In this document: piece by piece, positions 8,129-15,756 of the stretch
How the letters are laid out: each line of letters opens with the position of its first letter
Position numbering within the stretch: the stretch's first letter is position 1
NCBI GenBank assembly: GCA_017536205.1
Contig: JAFXHX010000006.1
Coordinates: 1 to 64,000, forward strand
DNA: 64,000 nt
Origin: Clostridia bacterium
GTDB lineage: Bacteria; Bacillota; Clostridia; Christensenellales; Borkfalkiaceae
Direction of reading: 5' to 3'
Made by a program: the position numbers and the translations under genes
The notes under the pieces: generated by a model
The model's input: the letters and a program-made list of their open reading frames with translations, nothing else
Told to the model about the DNA's origin: nothing
Databases searched by the model: none

Positions 8129-8131
8129 TTT

Positions 8132-8782
8132 TTATTTAGTCATTTTTTCTTGCTTTACTTTGTGGTCGATAACGTGGCGAGATGCAAGTTCTTTTCTAAT
8201 ATCGTTTACAGATATTCCCATTTCAACCATTAAAACCATAACGTGATAAGCAAGGTCGGCAATTTCGTAAACGGTTTCTTTTTTATCGTTATTTTTTGCG
8301 CCTATTATAACTTCGGTGCATTCTTCGCCAACTTTTTTAAGTATTTTATCAAGCCCTTTTTCAAAAAGATAGGTGGTGTAAGAGCCTTGTGGCATTTGCG
8401 CTTTTCTATCTTCTAAAAGTTCGTAAAGCCCATCGAAAGAAAACTCGTTTTTATCTTCATTTACGTAAACTTTACCGTTAAAGCACGAATCGGTGCCAAG
8501 GTGGCAGGCAGGCCCGTCTTTTTCAACGACTATAACAAGTGCGTCGTTATCGCAATCTGTCGTAATTGAAACGACGTGTTGGTAGTTTCCAGAAGTTTCG
8601 CCTTTAAGCCAAAGTTTATTTCTAGACCTAGACCAAAAGCAAGTTTTACGCTCCTTTATAGTAATATTCAAACTCTCTTCGTTCATATAAGCCAAGGTTA
8701 AAACCTTTTTTGTAAAGACATCTACAACGATTGCGGGAATAAGCCCGTTTTTATCAAACTTTAAATCTTTAACGTTTACCAT
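8132..8782 (-). CDS. hisIE: Bifunctional phosphoribosyl-AMP cyclohydrolase / phosphoribosyl-ATP pyrophosphatase
   Basis: Catalyses steps 2 and 3 of histidine synthesis. HisI domain (1-115) with zinc- and magnesium-binding residues in TTDCDND and [13 protein letters not shown]; HisE domain (about 120-216) with the MazG-like helical signature [13 protein letters not shown]...YEIADLAYH. Length (216) is normal for the fusion. Last gene of the his operon; it starts nine bases after hisF with GGAGAAATT as ribosome binding site. Confidence 0.96.
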   Translation of the reverse strand: MVNVKDLKFDKNGLIPAIVVDVFTKKVLTLAYMNEESLNITIKERKTCFWSRSRNKLWLKGETSGNYQHVVSITTDCDNDALVIVVEKDGPACHLGTDSCFNGKVYVNEDKNEFSFDGLYELLEDRKAQMPQGSYTTYLFEKGLDKILKKVGEECTEVIIGAKNNDKKETVYEIADLAYHVMVLMVEMGISVNDIRKELASRHVIDHKVKQEKMTK

Positions 8783-8791
8783 AATTTCTCC

Positions 8792-9547
8792 TTAACGGAC
8801 TATAATGCCGTTTTGTTTAAGTACTTTTTTAAGATTTGCTATTTCTACTTCTTTATAGTGGAATATCGACGCTGCAAGACCTGCGTCAATCGTGGGTATT
8901 TCTTTAAATAGGGTAACGAAGTCTTGTATAGAGCCTGCCCCACCCGATGCAATTACGGGAACGTTTACTGCCGAGCAAACTTCTTTTAAAAGTTCTATAT
9001 CAAAGCCTTTTTTAACGCCGTCGGTATCGATAGAGTTAACTACGACTTCGCCTGCGCCGTTACTAACACAACGCTTTATCCAACTAATTGCTTCAATTTC
9101 GGTGTTTTCACGCCCGCCCTTTGCAAACACGGTAAACTTGCCGTTTACCCTTTTAACGTCAACTGAAATTACAACGCATTGGTCGCCGTATTTTTTTGCG
9201 CCTTCAAGTATTAAATTAGGGTTTTTAATTGCGCCGGAGTTAACGCTAACTTTATCGGCACCACATTTTAAAACTCTATCAAAATCGTCAAGAGTATTTA
9301 TACCGCCACCAACCGTAAGTGGAATAAACACGTTTTTAGCAACTTCGGTTAAAATATCTGCAAAGAGTTTTCTTCCGTCGCTACTAGCCGTTATATCGTA
9401 AAACACAAGTTCATCGGCACCACAATCGCTATAATATTTTCCTAGCGTTACGGGCGAAGAAACGTCGCTTACGTTATTGAAGTTAACCCCTTTAACAACC
9501 CTTCCGTCTTTAACGTCAAGGCAAGGAATTATTCGTTTAGTTATCAT
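8792..9547 (-). CDS. hisF: Imidazole glycerol phosphate synthase, cyclase subunit
   Basis: A (beta/alpha)8-barrel subunit that takes ammonia from HisH and turns PRFAR into imidazole glycerol phosphate and AICAR. Catalytic aspartates lie in IIPCLDVKDGRVVKG (D11) and VISVDVKRV (about D130); phosphate-binding glycines are in VGGGI and ASGGAG. Length (251) is standard. It overlaps the end of hisA by four bases (ATGA type), so the two are translationally coupled. AICAR released here feeds back into the purine pathway encoded at 32515-38725. Confidence 0.97.
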   Translation of the reverse strand: MITKRIIPCLDVKDGRVVKGVNFNNVSDVSSPVTLGKYYSDCGADELVFYDITASSDGRKLFADILTEVAKNVFIPLTVGGGINTLDDFDRVLKCGADKVSVNSGAIKNPNLILEGAKKYGDQCVVISVDVKRVNGKFTVFAKGGRENTEIEAISWIKRCVSNGAGEVVVNSIDTDGVKKGFDIELLKEVCSAVNVPVIASGGAGSIQDFVTLFKEIPTIDAGLAASIFHYKEVEIANLKKVLKQNGIIVR

Positions 9548-10257
9548 TTTACAGCCTCCAACGCCTCTTTAAGGTTGATTGCGCCTATATAGTAAGCCTT
9601 GCCTATAATAGCACCGTAAAGCCCTAGTTTTTTAAGCGCAACAACGTCGTCAAGCGAAGAAACGCCACCCGACGCTATTATTTGAATATTAAACTTGTTT
9701 GAAAGTTCTTTATAAAGTTCACGGTTAGTGCCTTGCATAGCCCCGTCTTTACTAATATCGGTGCAAATTATGGTTTTAACGCCTAACTTTTCAAGTTGCG
9801 CGCAAAACTCAAAGCAAGTATAACTAGATTTTTCTACCCAACCTTTAATTGCAACGTAACCGTCTTTCACGTCAACGCCAACGGCTATTTTATCGCCGTA
9901 AAGGCTTATTGCAGTTTTTAAAAGTTCTGTATTAGTAACGGCAACCGTTCCTAAAATAACGCGATTTACGCCACTTTCTATATAAGTTTTAATAGTTTCG
10001 AGCGAGCGTATTCCACCACCTATTTCAACGAAAAGGTTGGTAGAGTTTACAATTTCTTTAACCACGTTTAAATTAGGCGTAGTTCCGTCTTTAGCGCCTT
10101 CAAGGTCGACAAGGTGAACGTTACTAGCGCCCAGCCTTTCAAACTCCTTGGCTACTTTAGCGGGGTTATCGCTATACACCGTCATTTTATCGTAATCGCC
10201 CTTATATAATCTAACGGCTTTTGAGCCGTATAAATCAATTGCGGGAAAAAGTTGCAT
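9544..10257 (-). CDS. hisA: Phosphoribosylformimino-AICAR phosphate isomerase
   Basis: Isomerises ProFAR to PRFAR. The barrel begins LFPAIDLYGSKAVRLYKGD with the catalytic aspartate at residue 7 and has the second one in CTDISKDGAMQG. I chose the ATG at 10257, preceded by GGAG six bases away; an in-frame TTG twelve bases upstream would add MENN but would overlap the ribosome binding site and the hisH stop. Product is 237 residues, normal length. Directly follows hisH. Confidence 0.96.
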   Translation of the reverse strand: MQLFPAIDLYGSKAVRLYKGDYDKMTVYSDNPAKVAKEFERLGASNVHLVDLEGAKDGTTPNLNVVKEIVNSTNLFVEIGGGIRSLETIKTYIESGVNRVILGTVAVTNTELLKTAISLYGDKIAVGVDVKDGYVAIKGWVEKSSYTCFEFCAQLEKLGVKTIICTDISKDGAMQGTNRELYKELSNKFNIQIIASGGVSSLDDVVALKKLGLYGAIIGKAYYIGAINLKEALEAVK

Positions 10258-10258
10258 A

Positions 10259-10867
10259 TTATTCTCCAAGTTCAGTAAATGCTTTTAATATTTTAAGACC
10301 TACGTCGCCACTTTTTTCGGGGTGGAATTGACAGCCGTAAACGTTGCCGTTTCCAACTATTGCCGTAACTTCAGTGCCATATTCTGCCGTTGCGATAAGC
10401 GAATTATCTAAATCAACGGCGTGGTATGAGTGAACGAAATAAACGCAGTCGCCTTCGTTTATATATTTTAAAAGTGGGCTTTTTGCTTTAAAGCGAAGAG
10501 CGTTCCAACCTATGTGGGGTATTTTATATTCTTTGGGCAAATTAAACGGCACTACTTTTCCCTTTAAAAGCGAAAGCCCGTTATACTCGCCGTACTCGTA
10601 ACTTTTTTCAAATAGCATTTGCATACCAAGGCAAACGCCTAGCAAAGGTTTACCGTTTTTTGCTTGCTCGATAACCACTTTATCAAGCCCGCTTTCTAAT
10701 AGTTTTTTAGAAGCGTCGCCAAACGCGCCAACGCCTGGGAGTACTATTTTACTTGCCTTTTCAATAACGCTTTTATCGCTTGTAACAACAACTTCTGCGC
10801 CTATTTTTTTAAAAGACGAAGTTAGCGAAAACAAGTTGCCAACGCCGTAATCAATAATTGCAATCAT
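10259..10867 (-). CDS. hisH: Imidazole glycerol phosphate synthase, glutaminase subunit
   Basis: Class I glutamine amidotransferase that supplies ammonia to HisF. Nucleophile in LLGVCLGMQMLFEKS (about C80); histidine and glutamate of the triad in GCQFHPEKSG near the C-terminus. 202 residues, normal. Its ATG overlaps the last base of the hisB stop region (end and start share position 10867), giving tight coupling. Confidence 0.97.
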   Translation of the reverse strand: MIAIIDYGVGNLFSLTSSFKKIGAEVVVTSDKSVIEKASKIVLPGVGAFGDASKKLLESGLDKVVIEQAKNGKPLLGVCLGMQMLFEKSYEYGEYNGLSLLKGKVVPFNLPKEYKIPHIGWNALRFKAKSPLLKYINEGDCVYFVHSYHAVDLDNSLIATAEYGTEVTAIVGNGNVYGCQFHPEKSGDVGLKILKAFTELGE

Positions 10868-11454
10868 TATAAAACACCTTTGGTTGACGGTATTTCGCTT
10901 GCAAAATCTTTGTCGATTGAAACTGCCGTTTTAAGTGAACGCGCAAACGATTTAAAGGTGCCTTCAACAACGTGGTGAGCGTTAGTTCCCGCCATTTTAA
11001 CAACGTGTAACGTAAGCCCTGCGTGGCGAACGAACGCCAAGAAGAACTCTTCAACTAGTTCAACGGGAAAATCCCCTATTTTACTTGCGCGAACGGGCAT
11101 ATCTAGTTTTAAATAACTTCTTCCCGATATATCGATTGCAGTTAAAATTAGCGATTCGTCCATAGGTAAAATGGTAGTGCCGTAGCGAACTATTCCACGC
11201 ATATCGCCAAGCGCTTTTTTAAGGGCTTGACCAAGTACTATGCCAACGTCTTCAACGGTGTGGTGATAATCAACTTCAATATCACCTTTACACGTTACTG
11301 AAAGGTCGAACCTTGCGTGGCGAGCAAAAAGTTCAAGCATGTGGTTGAAAAAACCACAACCCGTGTTTATATTAGAAACGCCCTTGCCGTCTATATTTAA
11401 GGTTAAGTTTATATCGGTTTCTTTGGTGGTGCGATTTATGGTTACCGTTCTCAT
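10867..11454 (-). CDS. hisB: Imidazoleglycerol-phosphate dehydratase
   Basis: Manganese enzyme converting imidazole glycerol phosphate to imidazole acetol phosphate. Metal-binding repeats DYHHTVEDVGIVLGQA (about 60-76) and NAHHVVEGTFKSFARSL (about 155-171) are intact. Monofunctional: no phosphatase domain is fused. Start is the ATG at 11454 (MRTVTINRTTKETD), with GGGAG six bases upstream; the longer frame only extends into hisC. 195 residues is the usual size. Confidence 0.96.
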   Translation of the reverse strand: MRTVTINRTTKETDINLTLNIDGKGVSNINTGCGFFNHMLELFARHARFDLSVTCKGDIEVDYHHTVEDVGIVLGQALKKALGDMRGIVRYGTTILPMDESLILTAIDISGRSYLKLDMPVRASKIGDFPVELVEEFFLAFVRHAGLTLHVVKMAGTNAHHVVEGTFKSFARSLKTAVSIDKDFASEIPSTKGVL

Positions 11455-11455
11455 A

Positions 11456-12511
11456 TCATTCTCCCAAAATAAGTTTAACTTTTTCAATGAATATTTGCAT
11501 TTCTTCAATGCTACCTATGGTAATTCGGTTAAACTCTTTAATGCGCTCGCTTGTAAAGTGGCGAACGAGCACGCCGTTTTCTTTAAGTTTTTTGTAAAGT
11601 TCTTCACCGCTTATTTTATCGCTTTTAGCAAACACGAAGTTTGCCTTTGAATCAAGCACCGTAAAACCTAATTTTTTAAGTTCCGTTACGGTATAATTTC
11701 TGTTTTCAATAATTTTAAGGGCGTTTTCTTTATAATAATTATTATCTTTTAAAGCCGAAACGCCTGCAATTTGCGTTAAAGCGTTTACGTTATAGGGGTT
11801 TGTTGAATATTTAATTTTTTCAAGGTCGCTAATAATTTCAGCGTTTGCTATTGCAAAGCCAAGCCTTGCGCCCGCCATACTTCTTGATTTTGAAAAGGTT
11901 TGAACGCATAAAAGATTGTTATACTTTTTGGTAAGTTCGCTAACACTAGTTCCACCAAAATCAACGTAGGCTTCGTCTACAACCACAACGCCGTTTGGGT
12001 TAGATAATAATATTTTTTCAACGTCGCTAGTGGAAATTACTAGTCCCGTGGGGGCGTTTGGGTTTGCAATAACTATAAGTTTATTAAGACCTAAAAAACC
12101 GTTTACGTTAAGAGTAAAATCGCTATTTAACGGAACAATTTGCGCATCAAGCCCGTAAAGACTAGCAAAAACCGAATAAAAACCGTAGGTAATATCGGCA
12201 AAAGCAACGCCTAAATGCCCGTAAGCCATAAACGCAAAGTTTAAAATATCGTCTGACCCGTTAGAAACGAAAACGTTTTCAATTTCGGCGTTATACACCC
12301 TTGCAAGTTCACTTTTTAAAAGTTTGCTTTGCGGGTCGCAATAAAGCCTTAACCTTTCAATTTCTTTGTTTCCTATTGCGTTTATAACACCGTTTGAAGG
12401 TGGGAAAGGCGATTCGTTAGTGTTTAGTTTAACGTACTTTTTATCTTGCGGTTGTTCGCCTGGAACGTATGCGGTTAATTTTGATAATTCGTTACTTAAA
12501 AATCTGCTCAT
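11456..12511 (-). CDS. hisC: Histidinol-phosphate aminotransferase
   Basis: PLP-dependent fold type I aminotransferase. The cofactor lysine lies in QTFSKSRSMAGARLG (about 205-219), with NPNAPTG near 150 and VVVDEAYVDFGG near 175 as substrate/cofactor contacts. 351 residues, normal. It starts two bases after hisD ends. No histidinol-phosphatase gene is found in this operon, so the product must be dephosphorylated by an enzyme encoded elsewhere. Confidence 0.95.
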   Translation of the reverse strand: MSRFLSNELSKLTAYVPGEQPQDKKYVKLNTNESPFPPSNGVINAIGNKEIERLRLYCDPQSKLLKSELARVYNAEIENVFVSNGSDDILNFAFMAYGHLGVAFADITYGFYSVFASLYGLDAQIVPLNSDFTLNVNGFLGLNKLIVIANPNAPTGLVISTSDVEKILLSNPNGVVVVDEAYVDFGGTSVSELTKKYNNLLCVQTFSKSRSMAGARLGFAIANAEIISDLEKIKYSTNPYNVNALTQIAGVSALKDNNYYKENALKIIENRNYTVTELKKLGFTVLDSKANFVFAKSDKISGEELYKKLKENGVLVRHFTSERIKEFNRITIGSIEEMQIFIEKVKLILGE

Positions 12512-12513
12512 TA

Positions 12514-13785
12514 TTATTTCTCGAAACGTACCGTTGCGCTTTTTGCGTGCGCTTGTAAGCCTTCTTGTTCGGCAAAATACGCAACGTCTTTATAAACTTT
12601 ACTAAGCGCTTCTTCGGTGTAATAAGTGTATTGTGTTTTCTTTATAAAATCGTCAACTGACAAGGGGCTTGAAAACCTTGCCGTGCCACCCGTTGGCAAC
12701 GTGTGGTTAGGGCCTGCGTAATAATCGCCAAGCGCTTCTGGGCAATATCTTCCCATAAACACGCTACCTGCGTTAGTGATTTTATCAAGATAATCAAAGG
12801 GATTATCAACCAAAACTTCTAGGTGTTCGGGGGCAATTCGGTTGCTAACTTCAATAACTTCATCAAGGTTTTTTGCAACTATAATTTTGCCGTTATTATC
12901 TATTGACGCCCTTGCTATTTCTTTTCTAGAAAGGTTTTCTAATTGAACTTCTATTTCGCTTGCAACCTGTTTTGCAAGGTCTAAACTATCGGTAACCAAA
13001 ACAGCGCTAGCCATTTTGTCGTGCTCGGCTTGCGATAAAAGGTCGGCTGCAACGTGTTTGGGGTTGCTTTTACCATCTGCAATAACCATAATTTCGCTAG
13101 GACCTGCAATCATATCGATAGAAACTCTGCCAAAAACTTGCCTTTTTGCCTCGGCAACGAAAGCGTTACCGGGACCGACTATTTTGTCAACTTTTTTAAT
13201 GGTTTCAGTTCCGTAAGCAAGCGCCGCTATTGCCTGCGCTCCGCCAACTTTATAAACTTTATCTACCCCTGCTATTTTTGCGGCGGCTAAAATTACGGGG
13301 TTAATTTTGCCAAGCGAGTTTGGTGGCGTTACTATGCAAACTTCTTTAACCCCTGCTATTTTTGCGGGAATACTATCCATTAAAACGGTTGACGGATAAG
13401 TTGCCGTGCCACCGGGAACGTAAAGCCCAGCACGCTCTACGGGGGTTATTTTTTGACCTATAACCTTGCCGTCTTCCCCTTTAATTTCAAATCCCTTTCT
13501 TACTTGTTTAGAGTGAAAAGCCCTAATGTTTTTAGCCGATTTTTCTAAAACGTCTAAAAACTTTGGCTCTACCATAGAAAGCGCTTCGTCAAACTCGTTA
13601 GGCGAAACTTCAAGCGAAGTTAGCGTTGCTTTATCGAACTTTAAAGCGTATTCGTAAAGCGCTTTATCGCCGTTATCTATAACGTTTTGTATTATTTCGG
13701 CAACCGTGCTTTCAACGTTTACCTTTTGTTCGGAACGCTCAAATATTTTATCTTTAAGCGCCGAATAGTCTAAAATCTTAATCAT
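12514..13785 (-). CDS. hisD: Histidinol dehydrogenase
   Basis: Zinc enzyme performing the last two NAD-dependent oxidations to histidine. Seen: PGGTATYPSTVLM near 125, KVGGAQAIAALAYGT near 185, DMIAGPSEIMVIAD near 225, zinc ligands in SQAEHDK, and NHTLPTGGTARF near 370. 423 residues. It overlaps the end of the hisZG fusion by four bases. Confidence 0.97.
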   Translation of the reverse strand: MIKILDYSALKDKIFERSEQKVNVESTVAEIIQNVIDNGDKALYEYALKFDKATLTSLEVSPNEFDEALSMVEPKFLDVLEKSAKNIRAFHSKQVRKGFEIKGEDGKVIGQKITPVERAGLYVPGGTATYPSTVLMDSIPAKIAGVKEVCIVTPPNSLGKINPVILAAAKIAGVDKVYKVGGAQAIAALAYGTETIKKVDKIVGPGNAFVAEAKRQVFGRVSIDMIAGPSEIMVIADGKSNPKHVAADLLSQAEHDKMASAVLVTDSLDLAKQVASEIEVQLENLSRKEIARASIDNNGKIIVAKNLDEVIEVSNRIAPEHLEVLVDNPFDYLDKITNAGSVFMGRYCPEALGDYYAGPNHTLPTGGTARFSSPLSVDDFIKKTQYTYYTEEALSKVYKDVAYFAEQEGLQAHAKSATVRFEK

Positions 13786-15326
13786 TTTTCTACCTTTTCT
13801 AAAAGTCCGTTTTTAATCTCGCGTATGCGCTCGCTTTTAAACTCGAACGACGCTTTATTTGCAATTAGCCTTGCGCTTATAGGAACGATAGTTTCAAAGG
13901 GAACAAGGTCGTTTTCTAAAAGCGTTTTGCCCGTTTCAACTATATCGACAATAACGTCGGAAAGCCCTAAAACGGGGGCAATTTCAATAGAGCCGTTAAG
14001 GTGAATAATATCAATATCACGGCACTTTTTAGCGTAATAATCTTTTGCAATATTTGCAAACTTGGTTGCAACGCGAAGGGTTTTACTCTCGTCGTCAACG
14101 AAGTCTTTTTTAGAAGCAACCGCCATACGGCACTTTCCAAGGTTAAGGTCTAAAAGTTCGTAAACGTCGGGTGTGTATTCAAGTAAAATATCTTTGCCTG
14201 CAACGCCTATATCGGCACTACCACGTTCAACGTAAATAGTTACGTCAGACGGCTTTACCCAGAAAAAGCGAAGTTTTTTCTCTTTGTTTTCAAATATGAG
14301 TTTACGGTTGTTTTCTTTAATTGCGGGGCAGTCGAAACCTGCCTTTTCAAACATATCGTAAACCTTTTCACCAAGCCTGCCTTTTGGAAGGGCAACGTTA
14401 ATAAAACCGTCGCTATAAGGCGATTTAGCCCTATCGAGCCCGTCTAAATAAACGGCAAAACCGATAGCGCCTGTGTTTCTACCCATCTTCTTCATAAGGT
14501 TGTTATATTGACCACCCGATAAAACTCTTTGAGAAATACCACTTATAAAACCTTTAAAGGTAATACCGCTATAATAACCGTCTGGACTGGTAATTGAAAA
14601 ATCTACTTTAATACTGCTTTCGTAGCCAAGTTTAATTAAACTATTTAAAACGCTTTCAAACTCGTTAAGAAGTGACTTGCTTTCGCTTGATAGAGCAATT
14701 TCTTTAACGGCGTTAACGGTTTCTGTAACGCTAGCGTAATCGTGCGCTAAACGCTTAATTGCTAAAAACTGCGAACTAGAAAGAATATTTTTAAGGCTAC
14801 CAACGTTCTTTTCTGCAAGTGCTTTTAAAACTTCTTCTTTTTGGGTGTTGCAAACGCCGTAGTCTTCTAAAATAGCGCTTGTTAGACCAACGTGCGAAAT
14901 GGCAAGTAGCGAAGATTTAGATATAACGTTAAGACTCTCTATTGCAAGCGAAGTAACTTCGCACACTTCGCTTATAGTAACGTTTCCTATACACTCTAAA
15001 CCCGTTTGCATAACTTCTTTATAAGCGTGCGTGCTTTCAGATATTCTATAAACGTTTTCGTTATAGTAATACTTTTGAAGTTCGCTAGTATCTTTAGAGT
15101 TTTTAATTATAGATAACGTTACGTCTGGCTTTAACGCAAGCAGTTTACCGTTGGTATCGTTAAAAGTAATAACGCCGTCGCTAACTAAAAAGTCTTTATT
15201 TTTAGAATATAAATCGTATTCTTCAAACTTGCTCATTTTAAACGGACGGTAACCCTTTTTAATAAAGAGATTACGCATTGAAAAAACGGCTTGTTCTTCG
15301 AATTTTAAAATACTTTCGTCTATCAT
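13782..15326 (-). CDS. hisZG: Fused ATP phosphoribosyltransferase: HisZ regulatory domain + HisG catalytic domain
   Basis: First step of histidine synthesis. Residues 1-305 are HisZ, a histidyl-tRNA-synthetase-like domain lacking the anticodon domain: motif 2-like NVYRISESTHAYKEVMQTGLE and motif 3-like LSGGQYNNLMKKMGRNTGAIGFAV. From about residue 308 a short-form HisG follows (VALPKGRLGEKVYDMFEKAGF, A312; PSDVTIYVERGSADIGVAGKD; VDIVETGKTLLENDL). HisZ and short HisG are normally separate subunits forming a hetero-octamer. Here there is one open frame with only a short linker (AKSPYSDG). Start ATG at 15326 has AAAGGA upstream and overlaps the hisR stop; the longer frame runs into that gene. 514 residues, close to the sum of both proteins. 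Confidence 0.92.
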   Translation of the reverse strand: MIDESILKFEEQAVFSMRNLFIKKGYRPFKMSKFEEYDLYSKNKDFLVSDGVITFNDTNGKLLALKPDVTLSIIKNSKDTSELQKYYYNENVYRISESTHAYKEVMQTGLECIGNVTISEVCEVTSLAIESLNVISKSSLLAISHVGLTSAILEDYGVCNTQKEEVLKALAEKNVGSLKNILSSSQFLAIKRLAHDYASVTETVNAVKEIALSSESKSLLNEFESVLNSLIKLGYESSIKVDFSITSPDGYYSGITFKGFISGISQRVLSGGQYNNLMKKMGRNTGAIGFAVYLDGLDRAKSPYSDGFINVALPKGRLGEKVYDMFEKAGFDCPAIKENNRKLIFENKEKKLRFFWVKPSDVTIYVERGSADIGVAGKDILLEYTPDVYELLDLNLGKCRMAVASKKDFVDDESKTLRVATKFANIAKDYYAKKCRDIDIIHLNGSIEIAPVLGLSDVIVDIVETGKTLLENDLVPFETIVPISARLIANKASFEFKSERIREIKNGLLEKVEK

Positions 15327-15327
15327 A

Positions 15328-15609
15328 TTACTTAATCCTTTTAATAACGGTTTCGTAACCACCTTCACCGTAGTTAAGACATTTCCCTACCCTTGAAATG
15401 GTAGCCGTGCTTGCGCCCGTTTGCTTGTTAACGTCTAAATAACTAACCCCGTCTTTAAGCATTATTGCAACGTTTAATCGTTGCGACAACGCTTCAAGTT
15501 CTTGTATGGTGCAAACGTCGGAAAAAAACGCCGAGCACTCTTCTTCCGTTTTAAGCGATAAAATCGCTTTATATAGATTTTTATAGTCACTTTGGTTTTG
15601 TTTTTTCAT
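15328..15609 (-). CDS. TrpR-family regulator (YerC/HisR type)
   Basis: A 93-residue helix-turn-helix protein of the TrpR superfamily: CTIQELEALSQRLNVAIML then SYLDVNKQTGASTATISRVGKCL as DNA-binding part. YerC/YecD proteins leading his operons are predicted histidine-responsive repressors (HisR) in Clostridia, and its place as first gene here fits autoregulation. The ATG at 15609 follows AGGTGG; the GTG at 15618 lies within that ribosome binding site. A palindrome overlapping the -10 upstream is its likely operator. Confidence 0.85.
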   Translation of the reverse strand: MKKQNQSDYKNLYKAILSLKTEEECSAFFSDVCTIQELEALSQRLNVAIMLKDGVSYLDVNKQTGASTATISRVGKCLNYGEGGYETVIKRIK

Positions 15610-15641
15610 TTTTACCACCTATAAATCATCGTTACTTTAGT

Positions 15642-15670
15642 ATTTTAGCACGCTAAAGCGTTAAAGTCAA
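15642..15670 (-). promoter_or_regulatory. his operon promoter with palindromic operator
   Basis: Minus strand: -35 TTGACT (15670-15665), 17-base spacer, -10 TAAAAT (15647-15642). The perfect palindrome TTTAGC-GT-GCTAAA (15657-15644) overlaps the -10, and a second dyad ACGCT-TT-AGCGT sits in the spacer. Repressor binding would block RNA polymerase directly. The assignment to the adjacent TrpR-like protein is inferred. Confidence 0.75.
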
Positions 15671-15727
15671 CTATTTTATACGGGTATTTTTGATATTTTT
15701 AAACAATTTGAAGGTTTTGCCTATAAA

Positions 15728-15756
15728 AGAAAAGCACCCTAACGGGTGCTTTTTAT
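15728..15756. terminator. Bidirectional-looking terminator after the GH2 gene
   Basis: GCACCC-TAAC-GGGTGC (15734-15749) flanked by A-rich and T-rich runs. Used on the minus strand just past the GH2 stop, ahead of the his promoter. Confidence 0.85.

Noticed and set aside
8892..9401. 169-codon ORF on the + strand inside hisF
   Set aside because: Exact antisense of a well-conserved gene, no ribosome binding site, low-complexity composition typical of a mirror frame.
15610..15755. T-box or histidine-rich leader peptide ahead of the his operon
   Set aside because: The promoter is about 30 bases from the first gene, leaving no room for a T-box, and no His-codon run is present.
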